From contig NZ_JAAVUZ010000014.1 of the NCBI RefSeq assembly GCF_018449675.1, positions 1 to 53,887 of the forward strand: DNA of 53,887 nucleotides, written 5' to 3'. This document shows positions 39,798 to 49,712 of the stretch, piece by piece. Every line of letters begins with the position of its first letter. Position 1 is the first letter of the stretch. The position numbers and the translations under genes are program-made. Origin of the DNA: Glaciihabitans sp. dw_435. Lineage in GTDB: Bacteria; Actinomycetota; Actinomycetes; Actinomycetales; Microbacteriaceae. The notes below the pieces were generated by a model. The model was not told where the DNA came from. It worked only from the letters and a program-made list of their open reading frames with translations, and did not search any database.

Positions 39798-40438
39798 GCT
39801 GCCCGGCTGGAGCGACGGAACTGAACGAGGTATTCGATCCCCGTGTAGACGGTCAGCACGAAGGCGAAGGCCATGACGATCCAGTTAATCCACAGCACCC
39901 AGTCGCCGAGCACGGCGGCGAGCGGCACAAGGAACAGCGCGATGGCGACGGCCTGCACGACGGTCTTCAGCTTGCCCGCCTTGGAAGCGGGAATGACGAC
40001 GGTGGAGATCACGACGAAGCGGAAGACCGTGATGCCAATCTCGCGCACCATAATGATGATGGTCACCCACCACCACAGCTCGCCCAGGATCGACAGGGCG
40101 ACCAGCGCTCCGCCGATGAGCACCTTGTCGGCGATCGGGTCAAGAATGATGCCGACGTTGGTGATGAGGTTGCGACCGCGCGCGAGAATGCCGTCGAGGC
40201 TGTCCGTCAGGATCGAAAAAATGAACAACGCCGCGGCGAGCCAGCGAAGCCCGCCCATCTCGCCGTTGTCGGCCAGCAGGAGCCAGATGAACACTGGCGC
40301 GAGCAGGATCCGGATCACCGTGATGATGTTCGCAATGTTGCCGTTGCTGGCCGGGGTATCCCCCCGGCTGATCACGCGACCCCGCATGGTGTTTGTGCGA
40401 GGTCCGGTGCGGCCCTCGTCGCCTAGCGGTAACGCCAC
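39794..40438 (-). CDS. pgsA: CDP-diacylglycerol-glycerol-3-phosphate 3-phosphatidyltransferase
   Basis: Makes phosphatidylglycerol phosphate in the membrane. The 214-residue protein has the CDP-alcohol phosphotransferase motif as DGILAR, eight residues, then G, three, D, three, D, near residues 82-103, and at least four transmembrane helices. Start: GTG at 40438 with GGGAG 7 nt upstream inside the ftsK end. An ATG 18 codons later is possible. Other CDP-alcohol substrates cannot be excluded, but the context favours PgsA. Confidence 0.92.
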   Translation of the reverse strand: MALPLGDEGRTGPRTNTMRGRVISRGDTPASNGNIANIITVIRILLAPVFIWLLLADNGEMGGLRWLAAALFIFSILTDSLDGILARGRNLITNVGIILDPIADKVLIGGALVALSILGELWWWVTIIIMVREIGITVFRFVVISTVVIPASKAGKLKTVVQAVAIALFLVPLAAVLGDWVLWINWIVMAFAFVLTVYTGIEYLVQFRRSSRAA

Positions 40439-40442
40439 GTTG

Positions 40443-43292
40443 TTACTCCCTGCCGGTCAAGCCCCACGCGTCCTCGTCCGAGTCGCCGTCTTCCTCATCG
40501 TAACCGGTCGTCATCTGGGCAACCGGGTCGTCATACAGGGCGGGCGGAGTGGTGGATGCCGCGGGGCGTGGCACCTCGCGCTCGTCGCCCCCGCGCAGCC
40601 GCGCGAGTACGGCCGGAAGCTCCTCGGCGGTCACGAGAACGTCGCGCGCCTTGGACCCCTCGGAGGGCCCCACGATCCCCCGGGACTCCAGCAGGTCGAT
40701 GAGCCGACCGGCCTTGGCGAAGCCGACGCGGAGTTTGCGCTGCAGCATGGAGGTCGACCCGAACTGGGTGCTGACGATGAGCTCGGCGGCGGCGAGAAGC
40801 AGCTCGAGGTCGTCCCCGATGTCCGCATCGATCTGCTTCTGCACGACCTCGACCGCGACGTCTTCGCGGTATTCAGGACGGGCCTGGTCGGTGACGTGCT
40901 TGACGACGGCCGTGATCTCGGCCTCGGTGACCCAGGCGCCCTGCACACGGATGGCCTTGCCGGCCCCCATCGGCAGGAAGAGCCCGTCACCCTGGCCGAT
41001 GAGCTTCTCGGCACCGGGCTGGTCGAGGATGACGCGGGAGTCCGTCATGCTACTCACCGCGAAGGCGAGGCGCGACGGAACGTTGGCCTTGATGAGTCCC
41101 GTGACGACGTCGACCGACGGTCGCTGCGTGGCGAGCACGAGGTGGATTCCCGAGGCACGGGCAAGCTGGGTGATGCGCACGATCGAGTCCTCGACGTCGC
41201 GGGGGGCGACCATCATGAGGTCGGCGAGCTCGTCCACGACGACGAGCAGGTACGGGTACGGCTTCAGCACGCGCTGGCTGCCCACGGGCAGCACGACCTC
41301 GCCGGCCACGACCGCGCGGTTGAAGTCGTCGATGTGACGGAAGCCGAAGCTCGCCAGGTCGTCGTACCGCATGTCCATTTCCTTCACGACCCACTGCAGC
41401 GCTTCCGCCGCTTTCTTCGGGTTCGTAATGATGGGCGTGATGAGGTGCGGCACACCCTCGTAGATCGACAGCTCGACGCGCTTCGGGTCGATGAGCACCA
41501 TGCGCACTTCCGCGGGCTTCGCGCGCATCAGCAGGGAGGTGATCATGGAGTTGATGAAGCTCGACTTACCCGAACCGGTGGACCCGGCGACAAGGAGGTG
41601 AGGCATCTTGGCGAGGTTGGCCACCACGAATCCACCCTCGACGTCCTTGCCGAGGCCGATCGTCATGGGGTGAATGCTCTTGGTGGATGCCCCGGAGCGC
41701 AGCACATCGCCGAGGGAGACAATCTCGCGGTCCTTGTTGGGGATCTCGACGCCGATCGCACTCTTGCCCGGGATGGGCGAGAGGATGTTGACCTCGTTGC
41801 TGGCGACCGCGTAGCTGATGTTGCGGGCGAGCGCGGTGACCCGTTCGACCTTGACGCCGGGGCCGAGCTCGACCTCGTAGCGGGTTACCGAGGGACCGCG
41901 GCTGAGCCCGGTGACCTTCGCGTCCACCTGGAACTGCGTGAGCACCTCGGTGATCGCCGCGACGACCTCGTCGTTGGCGGCGCTGCGCGCCTTGGGCGGG
42001 GTGCCCGGGGTGAGAACGGTCGGAGCGGGCAGGCGGTAGGGAGCGATCGCGGGCCGCGCGCCCGGGGCGGAGGAAGCGGGCTCGTCGAATTCGCCCGCCA
42101 CACCCTTTTCGCTCGCCTTGTCAACGAAGCCGGGAAGCAGGCCGATCGGGTCTTCCTGCTGAAGACCCGGCGTGTCCTCGCGCAGGCTGGTGGCCCCGGT
42201 CTCGATTTCACCCGTGAACCGGCGGACGGCGTCTTCGGCCTTCACCAGTTCCTCGAGCAGTTCGATTCCGAACTCGCCGTCGTGCGGCACATCCGCATCA
42301 TGTCCGGGAGTGTTGTCAATGACATCGGTCAGCTGATCGCTGACGCCGCGGCCGATGACCGGGCTGTCAAAGGCCGGGTCTTCTTCGCGCTTGGTTTTGT
42401 TGCGACGCCACCACGGCAGGCTCGCGGGATCGTCGTCGCCGTCGAGGTCAAGGTCGTCGAGGGATCCGAACGACATCGATCCGGTTCCACCGATCGCCTT
42501 GTCACCCTTGCCCGGCTTACCGGTGGACGTGGCGCCGGCTGCGGCGTCCTTCTTCGTCTTCTCGACCGGCTCGGGCGCCTGCTCACCAAAGAGGTACGCA
42601 TACAGCTCGCGGGCGCGGAAGGCGACCTTGTTCGGCGGAGTTTTGGTGATGATGAACAGGGACAGCACGAGCACGATCACGACGACGGGGGTCGCGAAGT
42701 ACGCGGTGCCGATCGCGGTGAGCGGGGCTCCGATGATCCAGCCGACGAGACCGCCGGCGCGGGCCATGACGTCCATGCCCTCGGACGGCATGGGGGTGTT
42801 GCCCGAGAAGATGTGGCAGAGGGCGGCGATCGTGCTGACCAGCAGGCCAACGCCGATGCCGATGCGCGTGTTGTCGTGCACGCTCGAGGGGTGTCTGAAC
42901 ATCCAGGCGGCGAACAGCACCATGATGACGGGCAGGGCGAAGGCGACACGGCCGAACAACCCGCCAAACGTCCACGCATCGAGAGCGATGGCGACAGGGT
43001 CGTTCGGGTTGAGCCACTCGACGACGACTCCCGCCACGGCGAGCACGAAGATGAAGAAGGGGAAGCCGTCGCGCCGCTCTTCCTTGGCGAGAGTCTCGGA
43101 GCCGAGGACGCGGAACGTGCCGCCTGCCATGTGGGCGAGCCCCAGCCAGGCCTTGGTGAGAAGCCCCGGCTCGTTGGTCGGCACCGGCTGCATCTTCGGC
43201 GTCGGCAACTTCTTCGTCGTGGAGGTCGTGGCGTTGCGTGAGCGCGCCGGAGTTGCGCGGGCGCGCTGGGTCGACTTAGTGCTCGTAGCCAT
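40443..43292 (-). CDS. ftsK: DNA translocase FtsK
   Basis: Septum-associated DNA pump that resolves chromosome dimers and clears the division site. The 949-residue protein has a basic N-terminus, four to five membrane helices (about residues 75-230), an acidic/proline linker, the motor with Walker [11 protein letters not shown] near 565-575 and Walker [14 protein letters not shown], and a C-terminal gamma domain ([22 protein letters not shown]). The ATG at 43292 avoids overlap with the upstream lipoprotein gene; TAGCGT lies 7 nt before it and no ribosome binding site is seen. Confidence 0.96.
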   Translation of the reverse strand: MATSTKSTQRARATPARSRNATTSTTKKLPTPKMQPVPTNEPGLLTKAWLGLAHMAGGTFRVLGSETLAKEERRDGFPFFIFVLAVAGVVVEWLNPNDPVAIALDAWTFGGLFGRVAFALPVIMVLFAAWMFRHPSSVHDNTRIGIGVGLLVSTIAALCHIFSGNTPMPSEGMDVMARAGGLVGWIIGAPLTAIGTAYFATPVVVIVLVLSLFIITKTPPNKVAFRARELYAYLFGEQAPEPVEKTKKDAAAGATSTGKPGKGDKAIGGTGSMSFGSLDDLDLDGDDDPASLPWWRRNKTKREEDPAFDSPVIGRGVSDQLTDVIDNTPGHDADVPHDGEFGIELLEELVKAEDAVRRFTGEIETGATSLREDTPGLQQEDPIGLLPGFVDKASEKGVAGEFDEPASSAPGARPAIAPYRLPAPTVLTPGTPPKARSAANDEVVAAITEVLTQFQVDAKVTGLSRGPSVTRYEVELGPGVKVERVTALARNISYAVASNEVNILSPIPGKSAIGVEIPNKDREIVSLGDVLRSGASTKSIHPMTIGLGKDVEGGFVVANLAKMPHLLVAGSTGSGKSSFINSMITSLLMRAKPAEVRMVLIDPKRVELSIYEGVPHLITPIITNPKKAAEALQWVVKEMDMRYDDLASFGFRHIDDFNRAVVAGEVVLPVGSQRVLKPYPYLLVVVDELADLMMVAPRDVEDSIVRITQLARASGIHLVLATQRPSVDVVTGLIKANVPSRLAFAVSSMTDSRVILDQPGAEKLIGQGDGLFLPMGAGKAIRVQGAWVTEAEITAVVKHVTDQARPEYREDVAVEVVQKQIDADIGDDLELLLAAAELIVSTQFGSTSMLQRKLRVGFAKAGRLIDLLESRGIVGPSEGSKARDVLVTAEELPAVLARLRGGDEREVPRPAASTTPPALYDDPVAQMTTGYDEEDGDSDEDAWGLTGRE

Positions 43293-43299
43293 ACGGCCC

Positions 43300-43305
43300 A
43301 CGCTA
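43300..43305 (-). promoter_or_regulatory. Putative -10 box of ftsK
   Basis: TAGCGT on the minus strand, 7 nt before the ftsK ATG; no ribosome binding site and no clear -35. Confidence 0.4.
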
Positions 43306-43344
43306 CCTGTCGCCTCCGTCAGAGCCCGGCTAGGCGGGCGCGTG

Positions 43345-44091
43345 TCAGCAGAGGCTTCCGGCATCCGTTCCTGCCATGGCGAACGGCTCCGTGGCGACAT
43401 CGTAGGCGGTCATCCACACCACGGTACCGACGAGCGTGGCGCCCGCGGTGTCTGCTTTCGTGGCAACTTCGAACGAGATGCGCCCGGTGGGTCCCGTCAC
43501 GGTGTAGACGTCGCTCATCGGAAAGTGCTTCACCGTGGCGTCTGCGCCGTAGGCCGACGTCAGCTCCGTCACGGTGCTGCCCGGGTGAATTCCCTGCGTG
43601 GTGGACATCAGGGGCGACCAGACGTAGATCATGGTGACCGGGGCATCCTTCTTGCTTCCCTTCGTCACCATCTCAAAGGGGAACCGGGTGCCGCTGGTCG
43701 CCGTTGCGGTCTTGGCATAGCGCGGAACCCACGCCCCGGCGAAGGGACCGCCGGCAACGACGTCGGGCCGGTCAGCGCCGACACAATAGTCGGCGTCCCA
43801 TGCCACCACGGCACTCGCGGCGGGAGCCGCGGGCACGGGCGACCCGATCACCAGCGGACCGACGCCCTCGGTGGAGACCACAAGGAAGTCCGGGGCCGGC
43901 CGGGTTGCCTCGGCGGCGGGGGTCGTCGGGGTTGTTGTCACCGTCGGCACCGACGGCAACGGCGTCACCGACTCCGTGGGAGCTGGTGACGCCGTTGTGG
44001 ATGATGTGCCCGCGGCTTCCGTCGCACACCCGGACAGTGTCAGGGCCGCGATCAGGAGCAGCGTGCCCGCCGACACATAAGAATTCGTCAT
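43345..44091 (-). CDS. Putative lipoprotein of unknown function
   Basis: A 248-residue exported protein that I do not recognise. Signal peptide and lipobox LTLSGC end near residue 22, followed by about 50 residues rich in Ser, Thr, Pro and Ala. The globular part (about 75-248) has beta-rich character, cysteines in DYCVGA and at the very C-terminus (GSLC) that could form a disulfide, and a [16 protein letters not shown] segment. ATG at 44091 was chosen because TACCGT lies 6 nt upstream and a longer frame would add ten unsuitable residues. It lies between rnj and ftsK. Confidence 0.75.
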   Translation of the reverse strand: MTNSYVSAGTLLLIAALTLSGCATEAAGTSSTTASPAPTESVTPLPSVPTVTTTPTTPAAEATRPAPDFLVVSTEGVGPLVIGSPVPAAPAASAVVAWDADYCVGADRPDVVAGGPFAGAWVPRYAKTATATSGTRFPFEMVTKGSKKDAPVTMIYVWSPLMSTTQGIHPGSTVTELTSAYGADATVKHFPMSDVYTVTGPTGRISFEVATKADTAGATLVGTVVWMTAYDVATEPFAMAGTDAGSLC

Positions 44092-44097
44092 GTGTGC

Positions 44098-44103
44098 ACG
44101 GTA
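44098..44103 (-). promoter_or_regulatory. Putative -10 box of the lipoprotein gene
   Basis: TACCGT on the minus strand, 6 nt before the ATG at 44091; no ribosome binding site. Confidence 0.4.
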
Positions 44104-44163
44104 GCCGAGACCGCGCTCCACATCGGGGACGCTGTGTCTCGATCGGACAACGAAGGCCGCTGG

Positions 44164-45840
44164 TTACGCCTCGATGACCACCGGAATGATCATCGGACGA
44201 CGACGGTGCTGCGTGTTAACCCAGCGGCCGACGGTGCGACGGATGACCTGCGTGAACCCGTGGGCGTCACGCGTGCCGTTGGCCGCGGCATCCGACAGCG
44301 CCTTGATGATCTGCGGGAGGACCGCGTCGAACACGTCCTCGTCTTCCGCAAACCCGCGGGCCTGGATCTCGGGTCCGACGATGACACGACCGGTCTGGGT
44401 GTCGATGGCCACGAAGATGGAGATGAAGCCTTCTTCTGCGAGGACGCGGCGGTCCTTGAGGTCGGCATCGGTGAGCTCTCCGACGCTCGAGCCGTCCACG
44501 TAGACGAAGCCGAGGTCGAGCTGACCAACAACTGCCGCGTAGCCGTCCTTGAGGTCGATGACGGTGCCGTCCTCGGCGATGAACGTGTTCTCTTCCGGGA
44601 TGCCGGTCTGGATCGCCAGGTTCGCGTTGGCAATCAGGTGGCGGTACTCGCCGTGCACGGGAAGAACGTTCTTCGGCTTGAGGATGTTGTAGACGTAGAG
44701 CAGCTCGCCGGCGGAGGCGTGCCCGGAGACGTGCACCTTCGCGTTGCCCTTGTGGACGACGTTGGCGCCGAGCTTCATCAGTCCGTTGATCACGCGGTAG
44801 ACAGCGTTCTCGTTGCCGGGAATGAGGCTGGACGCGAGGATGACGGTGTCGCCCTTGCCCACCTCGATCTGGTGCTCAAGGTTCGCCATGCGGGCGAGGA
44901 CGGCCATCGGCTCGCCCTGGCTGCCGGTCGACATGTACACGATCTTGTTGTCCGGAAGATCGGCCGCCTTCTTAGCGTCGATGAGAACGCCCTGCGGAAC
45001 CCGCAGGTAGCCAAGGTCGGCGGCAATGGTCATGTTGCGCACCATCGAGCGGCCCATGAAGGCAACGCGACGACCGTTGGCGTGCGCGGCATCCAGAACC
45101 TGCTGCACGCGGTGGACGTGGCTGGAGAAGCTCGCGACGATGACGCGGCGGGGCGCCTTGGCGATGACTGCCTCGAGCACGGGACCGATGTCACGCTCGA
45201 GGGCGGTGAACCCCGGGACATCCGCGTTGGTCGAATCCGGAAGGAAGAGATCGACGCCAGCTTCACCGAGACGGGCGAACGCGCGAAGGTCGGTGATGCG
45301 GTCGTCGAGGGGAAGCTGGTCCATCTTGAAGTCACCCGTGTGCAGCACAACACCGGCGGTCGTCTTGATCGCGACGGCGAGGGCGTCCGGGATCGAGTGG
45401 TTGACGGCGACGAACTCGAGGTTGAAGGGGCCGAGCTTCTCGCGCTGTCCCTCCGTGACGGTCAGCGTGTACGGCTTGATGCGGTGTTCCTTGAGCTTTG
45501 CCTCGATGAGGGCAAGCGTCAGGGTCGAGCCGATGAGCGGGATGTCCGCGCGCAGCTTGAGGAGGTAGGGAACGGCGCCGATGTGGTCTTCGTGACCGTG
45601 GGTGAGAACGACACCCACGATGTCTTTGAGACGATCGCGGATCGGCGAGAAGTCCGGCAGGATCAGGTCGACACCGGGCTGGTGCTCTTCGGGGAACAGC
45701 ACGCCGCAGTCGACGATGAGGATCTTGCCGTCGATCTCGTACGAGGTCATGTTGCGACCGATCTCGCCGAGTCCCCCGATCGGGATGACGCGGAGAGTTC
45801 CGGGCTGAAGCTTGGCTGGTGCAAAAACGTTTACTGGCAT
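44164..45840 (-). CDS. rnj: Ribonuclease J
   Basis: 5'-3' exoribonuclease and endonuclease of the metallo-beta-lactamase/beta-CASP family, acting in mRNA decay and rRNA maturation. The 558-residue protein has the zinc motif THGHEDHIGA at 80-89, the beta-CASP SFSSHVHR segment near 242-249 and GSQGEPMAVLARMA near 313-326. The ATG has a CAGGA-type binding site upstream. It follows dapA by 56 nt, the order also seen in mycobacteria. Confidence 0.96.
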   Translation of the reverse strand: MPVNVFAPAKLQPGTLRVIPIGGLGEIGRNMTSYEIDGKILIVDCGVLFPEEHQPGVDLILPDFSPIRDRLKDIVGVVLTHGHEDHIGAVPYLLKLRADIPLIGSTLTLALIEAKLKEHRIKPYTLTVTEGQREKLGPFNLEFVAVNHSIPDALAVAIKTTAGVVLHTGDFKMDQLPLDDRITDLRAFARLGEAGVDLFLPDSTNADVPGFTALERDIGPVLEAVIAKAPRRVIVASFSSHVHRVQQVLDAAHANGRRVAFMGRSMVRNMTIAADLGYLRVPQGVLIDAKKAADLPDNKIVYMSTGSQGEPMAVLARMANLEHQIEVGKGDTVILASSLIPGNENAVYRVINGLMKLGANVVHKGNAKVHVSGHASAGELLYVYNILKPKNVLPVHGEYRHLIANANLAIQTGIPEENTFIAEDGTVIDLKDGYAAVVGQLDLGFVYVDGSSVGELTDADLKDRRVLAEEGFISIFVAIDTQTGRVIVGPEIQARGFAEDEDVFDAVLPQIIKALSDAAANGTRDAHGFTQVIRRTVGRWVNTQHRRRPMIIPVVIEA

Positions 45841-45896
45841 CTAGTCCTGTTTTGTTGTGATGTAGGGCCACGAGCCCCTGGTGCAAAGTTGTGTGG

Positions 45897-46874
45897 TTAG
45901 CGGGTGGTTCCCGCGACCTTGGGGAGCGCTCCGCCGGCTGCGGCGTTGCGGTCCGGACGGAAGTTGGCGAAGTTCACGCCAGCGATGTCCTTGACGAGAT
46001 CGATCTCGTCTTCGATCTGGGCGGCTTCCCATTCTTCGGGTCCGACCAGCGGCAACCGCACGCGCGGCGAGCCGATGCGGCCGAGGCCGTGAAGGATGTA
46101 CTTGGTGGCAACAGTACCGGGAACGTGGGTCATCGTCGCCCGCACCAGCGGCTCGAGCGCCCGGTGCGCCGCGGTCGCCGTGGCGAGGTCGCCCGCGTTG
46201 ACCGCATCCATCATCTGACGGTACGGCATCGGGGCGATGTTGGCGGTGACGCCAATCAGGCCGGACATGCCAATCGCCAGGCTCGGGAGCACGAGGGCGT
46301 CATCGCCGCAGAAGTAGAGCAGATCTGTCTGGTTCAGCACGCGGCTGACCTCGGCCAGATCGCCCTTCGCGTCCTTGACGGCCAGGATGTTCGGGTGCTT
46401 GGAGGCGCGCAGGATCGTCTCGTACTTGATCGGGATACCCGTGCGCCCGGGGATGTCGTACAGGATGACCGGCAGGTCGGTCGCATCGGCGATCATGCGG
46501 AAGTGGGTGAGCACTCCGGCCTGCGTCGGCTTGTTGTAGTAGGGCGTGACGATCATGTTGCCGTCGGCGCCTGCCTGTTCGCTCTTCTTCGCAAGCTCGA
46601 TGGCGTGGGCAGTCTCGTTTGAGCCACCGCCCGTGATGATCTTGGCGCGGTTGCCGGCGACGGACTTGCCAACCTCGACGAGACGGATCTTCTCGGGGTC
46701 GGTCAGGGTGCTGGTCTCACCGGTGGTGCCCGTGACGACGATGCCATCGGCTCCCGCGGTGATGACGTCGTCGATGTGCTTCTCGACGTCGGCCCAGTCG
46801 ACCTCGCCATCGGCGGTGAAGGGGGTTACCAGGGCAACGAGCACCTGGCCGAACGGATTACTGGTCGTGGACAC
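45897..46874 (-). CDS. dapA: 4-hydroxy-tetrahydrodipicolinate synthase
   Basis: Condenses pyruvate with aspartate semialdehyde, the entry step of the diaminopimelate/lysine branch. The 325-residue barrel has the Schiff-base lysine K167 in ILAVKDAKGD, Y139 in VILYDIPGRTG and the GTTGETSTL loop near 49-57. The GTG at 46874 (MSTTSNPFG) is chosen: it gives the usual N-terminus, and TACGCT lies 7 nt upstream without a ribosome binding site. About 20 C-terminal residues (NAAAGGALPKVAGTTR) extend past the core. Confidence 0.95.
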   Translation of the reverse strand: MSTTSNPFGQVLVALVTPFTADGEVDWADVEKHIDDVITAGADGIVVTGTTGETSTLTDPEKIRLVEVGKSVAGNRAKIITGGGSNETAHAIELAKKSEQAGADGNMIVTPYYNKPTQAGVLTHFRMIADATDLPVILYDIPGRTGIPIKYETILRASKHPNILAVKDAKGDLAEVSRVLNQTDLLYFCGDDALVLPSLAIGMSGLIGVTANIAPMPYRQMMDAVNAGDLATATAAHRALEPLVRATMTHVPGTVATKYILHGLGRIGSPRVRLPLVGPEEWEAAQIEDEIDLVKDIAGVNFANFRPDRNAAAGGALPKVAGTTR

Positions 46875-46881
46875 GAGTACC

Positions 46882-46887
46882 AGCGTA
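46882..46887 (-). promoter_or_regulatory. Putative -10 box of dapA-rnj
   Basis: TACGCT on the minus strand, 7 nt before the dapA GTG; no ribosome binding site. Confidence 0.45.
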
Positions 46888-46946
46888 TCGGTAGCAGACC
46901 GCTCTGTTCCGTCGAACCGGTCAGCGACGTAATGAACGAAAAATGA

Positions 46947-46989
46947 ACGAGCCCCGGATGACCCTGAACCGGGGTCGTCCGGGGCTCGT
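46947..46989 (-). terminator. Strong intrinsic terminator of thyX
   Basis: An 18-bp stem (one G-U pair) between 46947-46964 and 46972-46989 with a 7-nt loop, followed on the minus strand by TTCATTTTTCGTT. The best terminator in the window, 19 nt after the thyX stop. Confidence 0.9.
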
Positions 46990-47008
46990 CGCGACGCCGT
47001 GGCGCGGG

Positions 47009-47737
47009 CTACGGAGCGACGCGACCGTTGAGGTTGAAGACCTCGTGGGTGATGGGCATCAGCTCCGCGAACTTGTCTTCCATCTTCTCCGCGCACATCT
47101 CGATCTCGCGCTGCGGGAAGGACGGGAAGTGCGTTCCCTCGCGCTTGGTGCGCAGGGAGAGGAAGTTCATGAGCGCCCGGGCGTTCATGGTGACGTACAT
47201 CGAGGAGTAGATGTTCAGGGGCAGAACGATGCGGGCGACCTCGCGGGCGACTCCGGCGTCGAGCATGCGCTGGTAGGCCTCGAACGCCTCGGTGGAGGTG
47301 CGACGGGTCTCCGACTGCACGAGCTCCATCTGCTCATCGGTGCCGGGCAGGAAGTTGTAGGCGCCGGGCTTGCCCTCCTGAATGAGGTTGCGCTGCGGGC
47401 CGGGAACGTAAAAGACCGGGTTGAGCTCGCGGTAGCGACCGCTCTCTTCGTTGTAGGAGGCCATACGGTGACGCATGAACTCCCGGAACACGAAGATCGG
47501 AGCCTGCACGTAGAACGTCATCGAGTTGTGCTCAAAGGGCGAGCCGTGACGGTCTCGCATCAGGTAGTTGATCAGGCCCTTGCTGCGGGCGGCATCGACG
47601 GTCTCGTCGAGTGCACCCTCGAGGGTCTTCTCGCCCTGCGTCGACACGCGCGATGCAAACAGCACGTCTGCATCGGAGGCGTTCGCTCGCACGAGTTCCA
47701 CGGTTACATCTGAACGGAATTGGATAGTTTCAGGCAC
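47009..47737 (-). CDS. thyX: Flavin-dependent thymidylate synthase
   Basis: Makes dTMP from dUMP with methylenetetrahydrofolate, FAD and NADPH. The 242-residue protein has the ThyX motif RHRMASYNEESGRY at residues 89-102. The GTG at 47737 (MPETIQFRSDV) is preferred to a start 21 codons upstream: TATCGT lies 7 nt before it with no ribosome binding site. Divergent from the OsmC gene and next to dapA, as in mycobacteria. Confidence 0.96.
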   Translation of the reverse strand: MPETIQFRSDVTVELVRANASDADVLFASRVSTQGEKTLEGALDETVDAARSKGLINYLMRDRHGSPFEHNSMTFYVQAPIFVFREFMRHRMASYNEESGRYRELNPVFYVPGPQRNLIQEGKPGAYNFLPGTDEQMELVQSETRRTSTEAFEAYQRMLDAGVAREVARIVLPLNIYSSMYVTMNARALMNFLSLRTKREGTHFPSFPQREIEMCAEKMEDKFAELMPITHEVFNLNGRVAP

Positions 47738-47744
47738 GGCCCCA

Positions 47745-47750
47745 ACGATA
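47745..47750 (-). promoter_or_regulatory. Putative -10 box of thyX
   Basis: TATCGT on the minus strand, 7 nt before the thyX GTG; no ribosome binding site. Confidence 0.45.
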
Positions 47751-47856
47751 GCGGCCACGGAGGACACTGGCCGCTCTGTTGCTGGCAGAGCCCCGGGCAC
47801 GCTCCCGCACCGGACGTCTCCGGCCTAGGCTGGAGGCTCCCCAAAGGAGGATTCTC

Positions 47857-48282
47857 ATGGCTGTTACCAGCGAAGCTACAACCCTGTGGTTCGGGGACCT
47901 GTTCAACGGTTCCGGCACCACCTCACTCGACTCCTCGGACGCCGCCGAGTTCCCGGTTTCCTGGCAGGCACGTGCCGTCGGAGAGACCGGAAAGACCAAT
48001 CCCGAAGAGCTGCTGGGTGCCGCGCACTCGGCCTGCTACTCCATGGCGTTCGCCAATGCCCTCGCGGAAAACGGCACTCCCCCGGAGAGCCTGCAGGTCA
48101 CGGCAGCCGTCACTTTCGTCCCCGGTGAAGGCATCAAGGGAAGCCACCTCCTCGTCAGCGCAAAGGTCGCCGGGATCAGCGAAGAAGACTTCGCCAGGAT
48201 TGCGGATGACGCGAAGGCGAACTGTCCCGTATCGCAGGCGCTTGCCGGCATCCCCATCACACTGGAAGCAAGCCTGGCCTGA
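47857..48282 (+). CDS. OsmC/Ohr-family peroxide reductase
   Basis: Thiol-dependent detoxification of organic hydroperoxides. The 141-residue protein has the two redox cysteines, C60 in AAHSACYSM and C123 in ANCPVSQAL, and the OsmC N-terminal beta sheet. The ATG at 47857 has AAAGGAGG 7 nt upstream. A TAGGCT hexamer at 47826-47831 would give a leader of about 20 nt. The stop shares a base with the next start. Confidence 0.93.
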   Translation: MAVTSEATTLWFGDLFNGSGTTSLDSSDAAEFPVSWQARAVGETGKTNPEELLGAAHSACYSMAFANALAENGTPPESLQVTAAVTFVPGEGIKGSHLLVSAKVAGISEEDFARIADDAKANCPVSQALAGIPITLEASLA

Positions 48283-49226
48283 TGCCGACGGCAAGCCGGC
48301 CCGCGCAGCCGCGGTCATTGAAGGAAAATCCCCCACTGAAGATTCTCATTTCCGGGGCCTCAGGATTCATCGGCGGCGAGCTGGTGCGCCAGCTGGAAGA
48401 GGACGGGCACACAGTGCTTCGCCTCGTGCGCTCGGAACCGAAGTCGGAGTCCGAGCGCACGTGGGCACCCAGCGCGCGGATGGTCGACGCCGGACTCATC
48501 GAATCCGTCGACGCCGTCATCAACCTCTCGGGAGCGCCCACCGGCCACCTGCCCTGGACCCGCGGCTACAAGAAGCAGATCCTCGACTCCCGCATCGACA
48601 GCACCGCTGCCCTCGCCGAAGCGATGGGACGGGCAAGCTCGCCTCCGGCCGTCTTCCTCAATGCGTCCGCCGTTGGGTACTACGGTGATCGTCCGGCCGA
48701 GCGGCTGACGGAGGAATCGAGCAAGGGCGAAGGATTTCTGGCAGACGTTGTCGACAAGTGGGAGGCAACGGCACACATCGCTCCGGAGGCGACCCGCGTA
48801 GTCACCTTCCGCACCGGTCTCGTCGTCGGTCGCGGCGGTGCGTTCACTCCCCTGATACCGCTGACGCGGTTGGGGCTCGGGTCGCGTTTTGGCACCGGCG
48901 GCCAGCACTGGCCCTGGATCAGCCTCTACGACGAGGCAGCCGCGATCCGTCATCTGCTCACGAGCTCCCTCAGCGGACCGGTGAACCTGGCCGGCCCCAC
49001 GCCCGCGACGTCCGATCGCATCACGCGCCTTCTCGCGAAGGACATGCATCGCTGGTACGGCTTTGCGATTCCGGAGCCCATCATCACCACGGCACTCGGT
49101 GCCGCCGGCATGGATCTGCTGCTCGCCAGCCAGAAGGTTCTACCGCAGCGGCTGCTCGAGGACGGATTCGTCTTCCGCCACAGCACCGTGGAAACCGCCA
49201 TCGACGAGATGATCGCGACGGCATAG
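48282..49226 (+). CDS. TIGR01777-type SDR epimerase/dehydratase-like protein
   Basis: An NAD(P)-binding protein of the extended SDR superfamily with the glycine motif GASGFIG at residues 25-31, SAVGYYGD near 130 and a C-terminal DUF1731 tail (LLASQKVLPQRLLEDGFVFRH). This is the TIGR01777/SulA-like group, whose activity is not settled. The ATG overlaps the OsmC stop (TGATG); it gives about 19 residues before the core (LKILISG), so a later non-ATG start is possible. 314 residues as annotated. Confidence 0.88.
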   Translation: MPTASRPAQPRSLKENPPLKILISGASGFIGGELVRQLEEDGHTVLRLVRSEPKSESERTWAPSARMVDAGLIESVDAVINLSGAPTGHLPWTRGYKKQILDSRIDSTAALAEAMGRASSPPAVFLNASAVGYYGDRPAERLTEESSKGEGFLADVVDKWEATAHIAPEATRVVTFRTGLVVGRGGAFTPLIPLTRLGLGSRFGTGGQHWPWISLYDEAAAIRHLLTSSLSGPVNLAGPTPATSDRITRLLAKDMHRWYGFAIPEPIITTALGAAGMDLLLASQKVLPQRLLEDGFVFRHSTVETAIDEMIATA

Positions 49227-49250
49227 CCGCGGGAGGGTGAGGCGCCGCCG

Positions 49251-49712
49251 CTACGCCGTGACGGACGGCGGCGTCTTGCCCCGCTCGAGAGCGATCGCGT
49301 GGCGGGTTGCCCACCGGGCGCGCTTGCGGTCACCGCTGGCGTCGTAAGCGAGACCGAGGCGCACCCAGGCCTTCCAGCTGGACGGATTGGCTTCGACCTC
49401 CGCCTGGTACTGGGGAAACTCCTTGTCGGCGGCCTCCCGGTCCGGCCTGCCACTCGGCAGCCGGGGAAGATTGTCGACCGGCAGCTCGCCGAGTTCGCCC
49501 AGTTTTTTCACCAGCCGCTCGCCGCGAATCACGAAGAGCAGGTCGGCAGCGAGGGTCCACGCCGCGATGATCGGCAGCACGATCAGCGCGATCCCCATGA
49601 CGCGGGCGATCACGTTGTCCGTCGTGATGAGCAACACCGCGTACTGCGTCACCAGCGCCAGGTACAGCACCAGCAGCGCCGCCATGATCAGCGTGGCGAT
49701 GCGATTTTTCAT
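49251..49712 (-). CDS. Two-helix membrane protein with C-terminal TPR-like region
   Basis: A 153-residue protein with two transmembrane helices (about 7-29 and 38-60) and a soluble C-terminal part containing one TPR-like unit (QYQAEVEANPSSWKAWVRLGLAYDASGDRKRAR). Function unknown. ATG overlaps the dapB stop by 4 nt, so it is translated with dapB; a similar gene next to dapB is seen in related actinobacteria by recollection. Convergent with the SDR gene. Confidence 0.82.
   Translation of the reverse strand: MKNRIATLIMAALLVLYLALVTQYAVLLITTDNVIARVMGIALIVLPIIAAWTLAADLLFVIRGERLVKKLGELGELPVDNLPRLPSGRPDREAADKEFPQYQAEVEANPSSWKAWVRLGLAYDASGDRKRARWATRHAIALERGKTPPSVTA

Noticed and set aside
39873-43241. 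1122-codon open frame on the plus strand opposite ftsK and pgsA
   Set aside because: Antisense to firmly identified genes; composition (runs of Arg, Gly, Asp, His) is that of a GC-rich shadow frame and no domain is recognisable.
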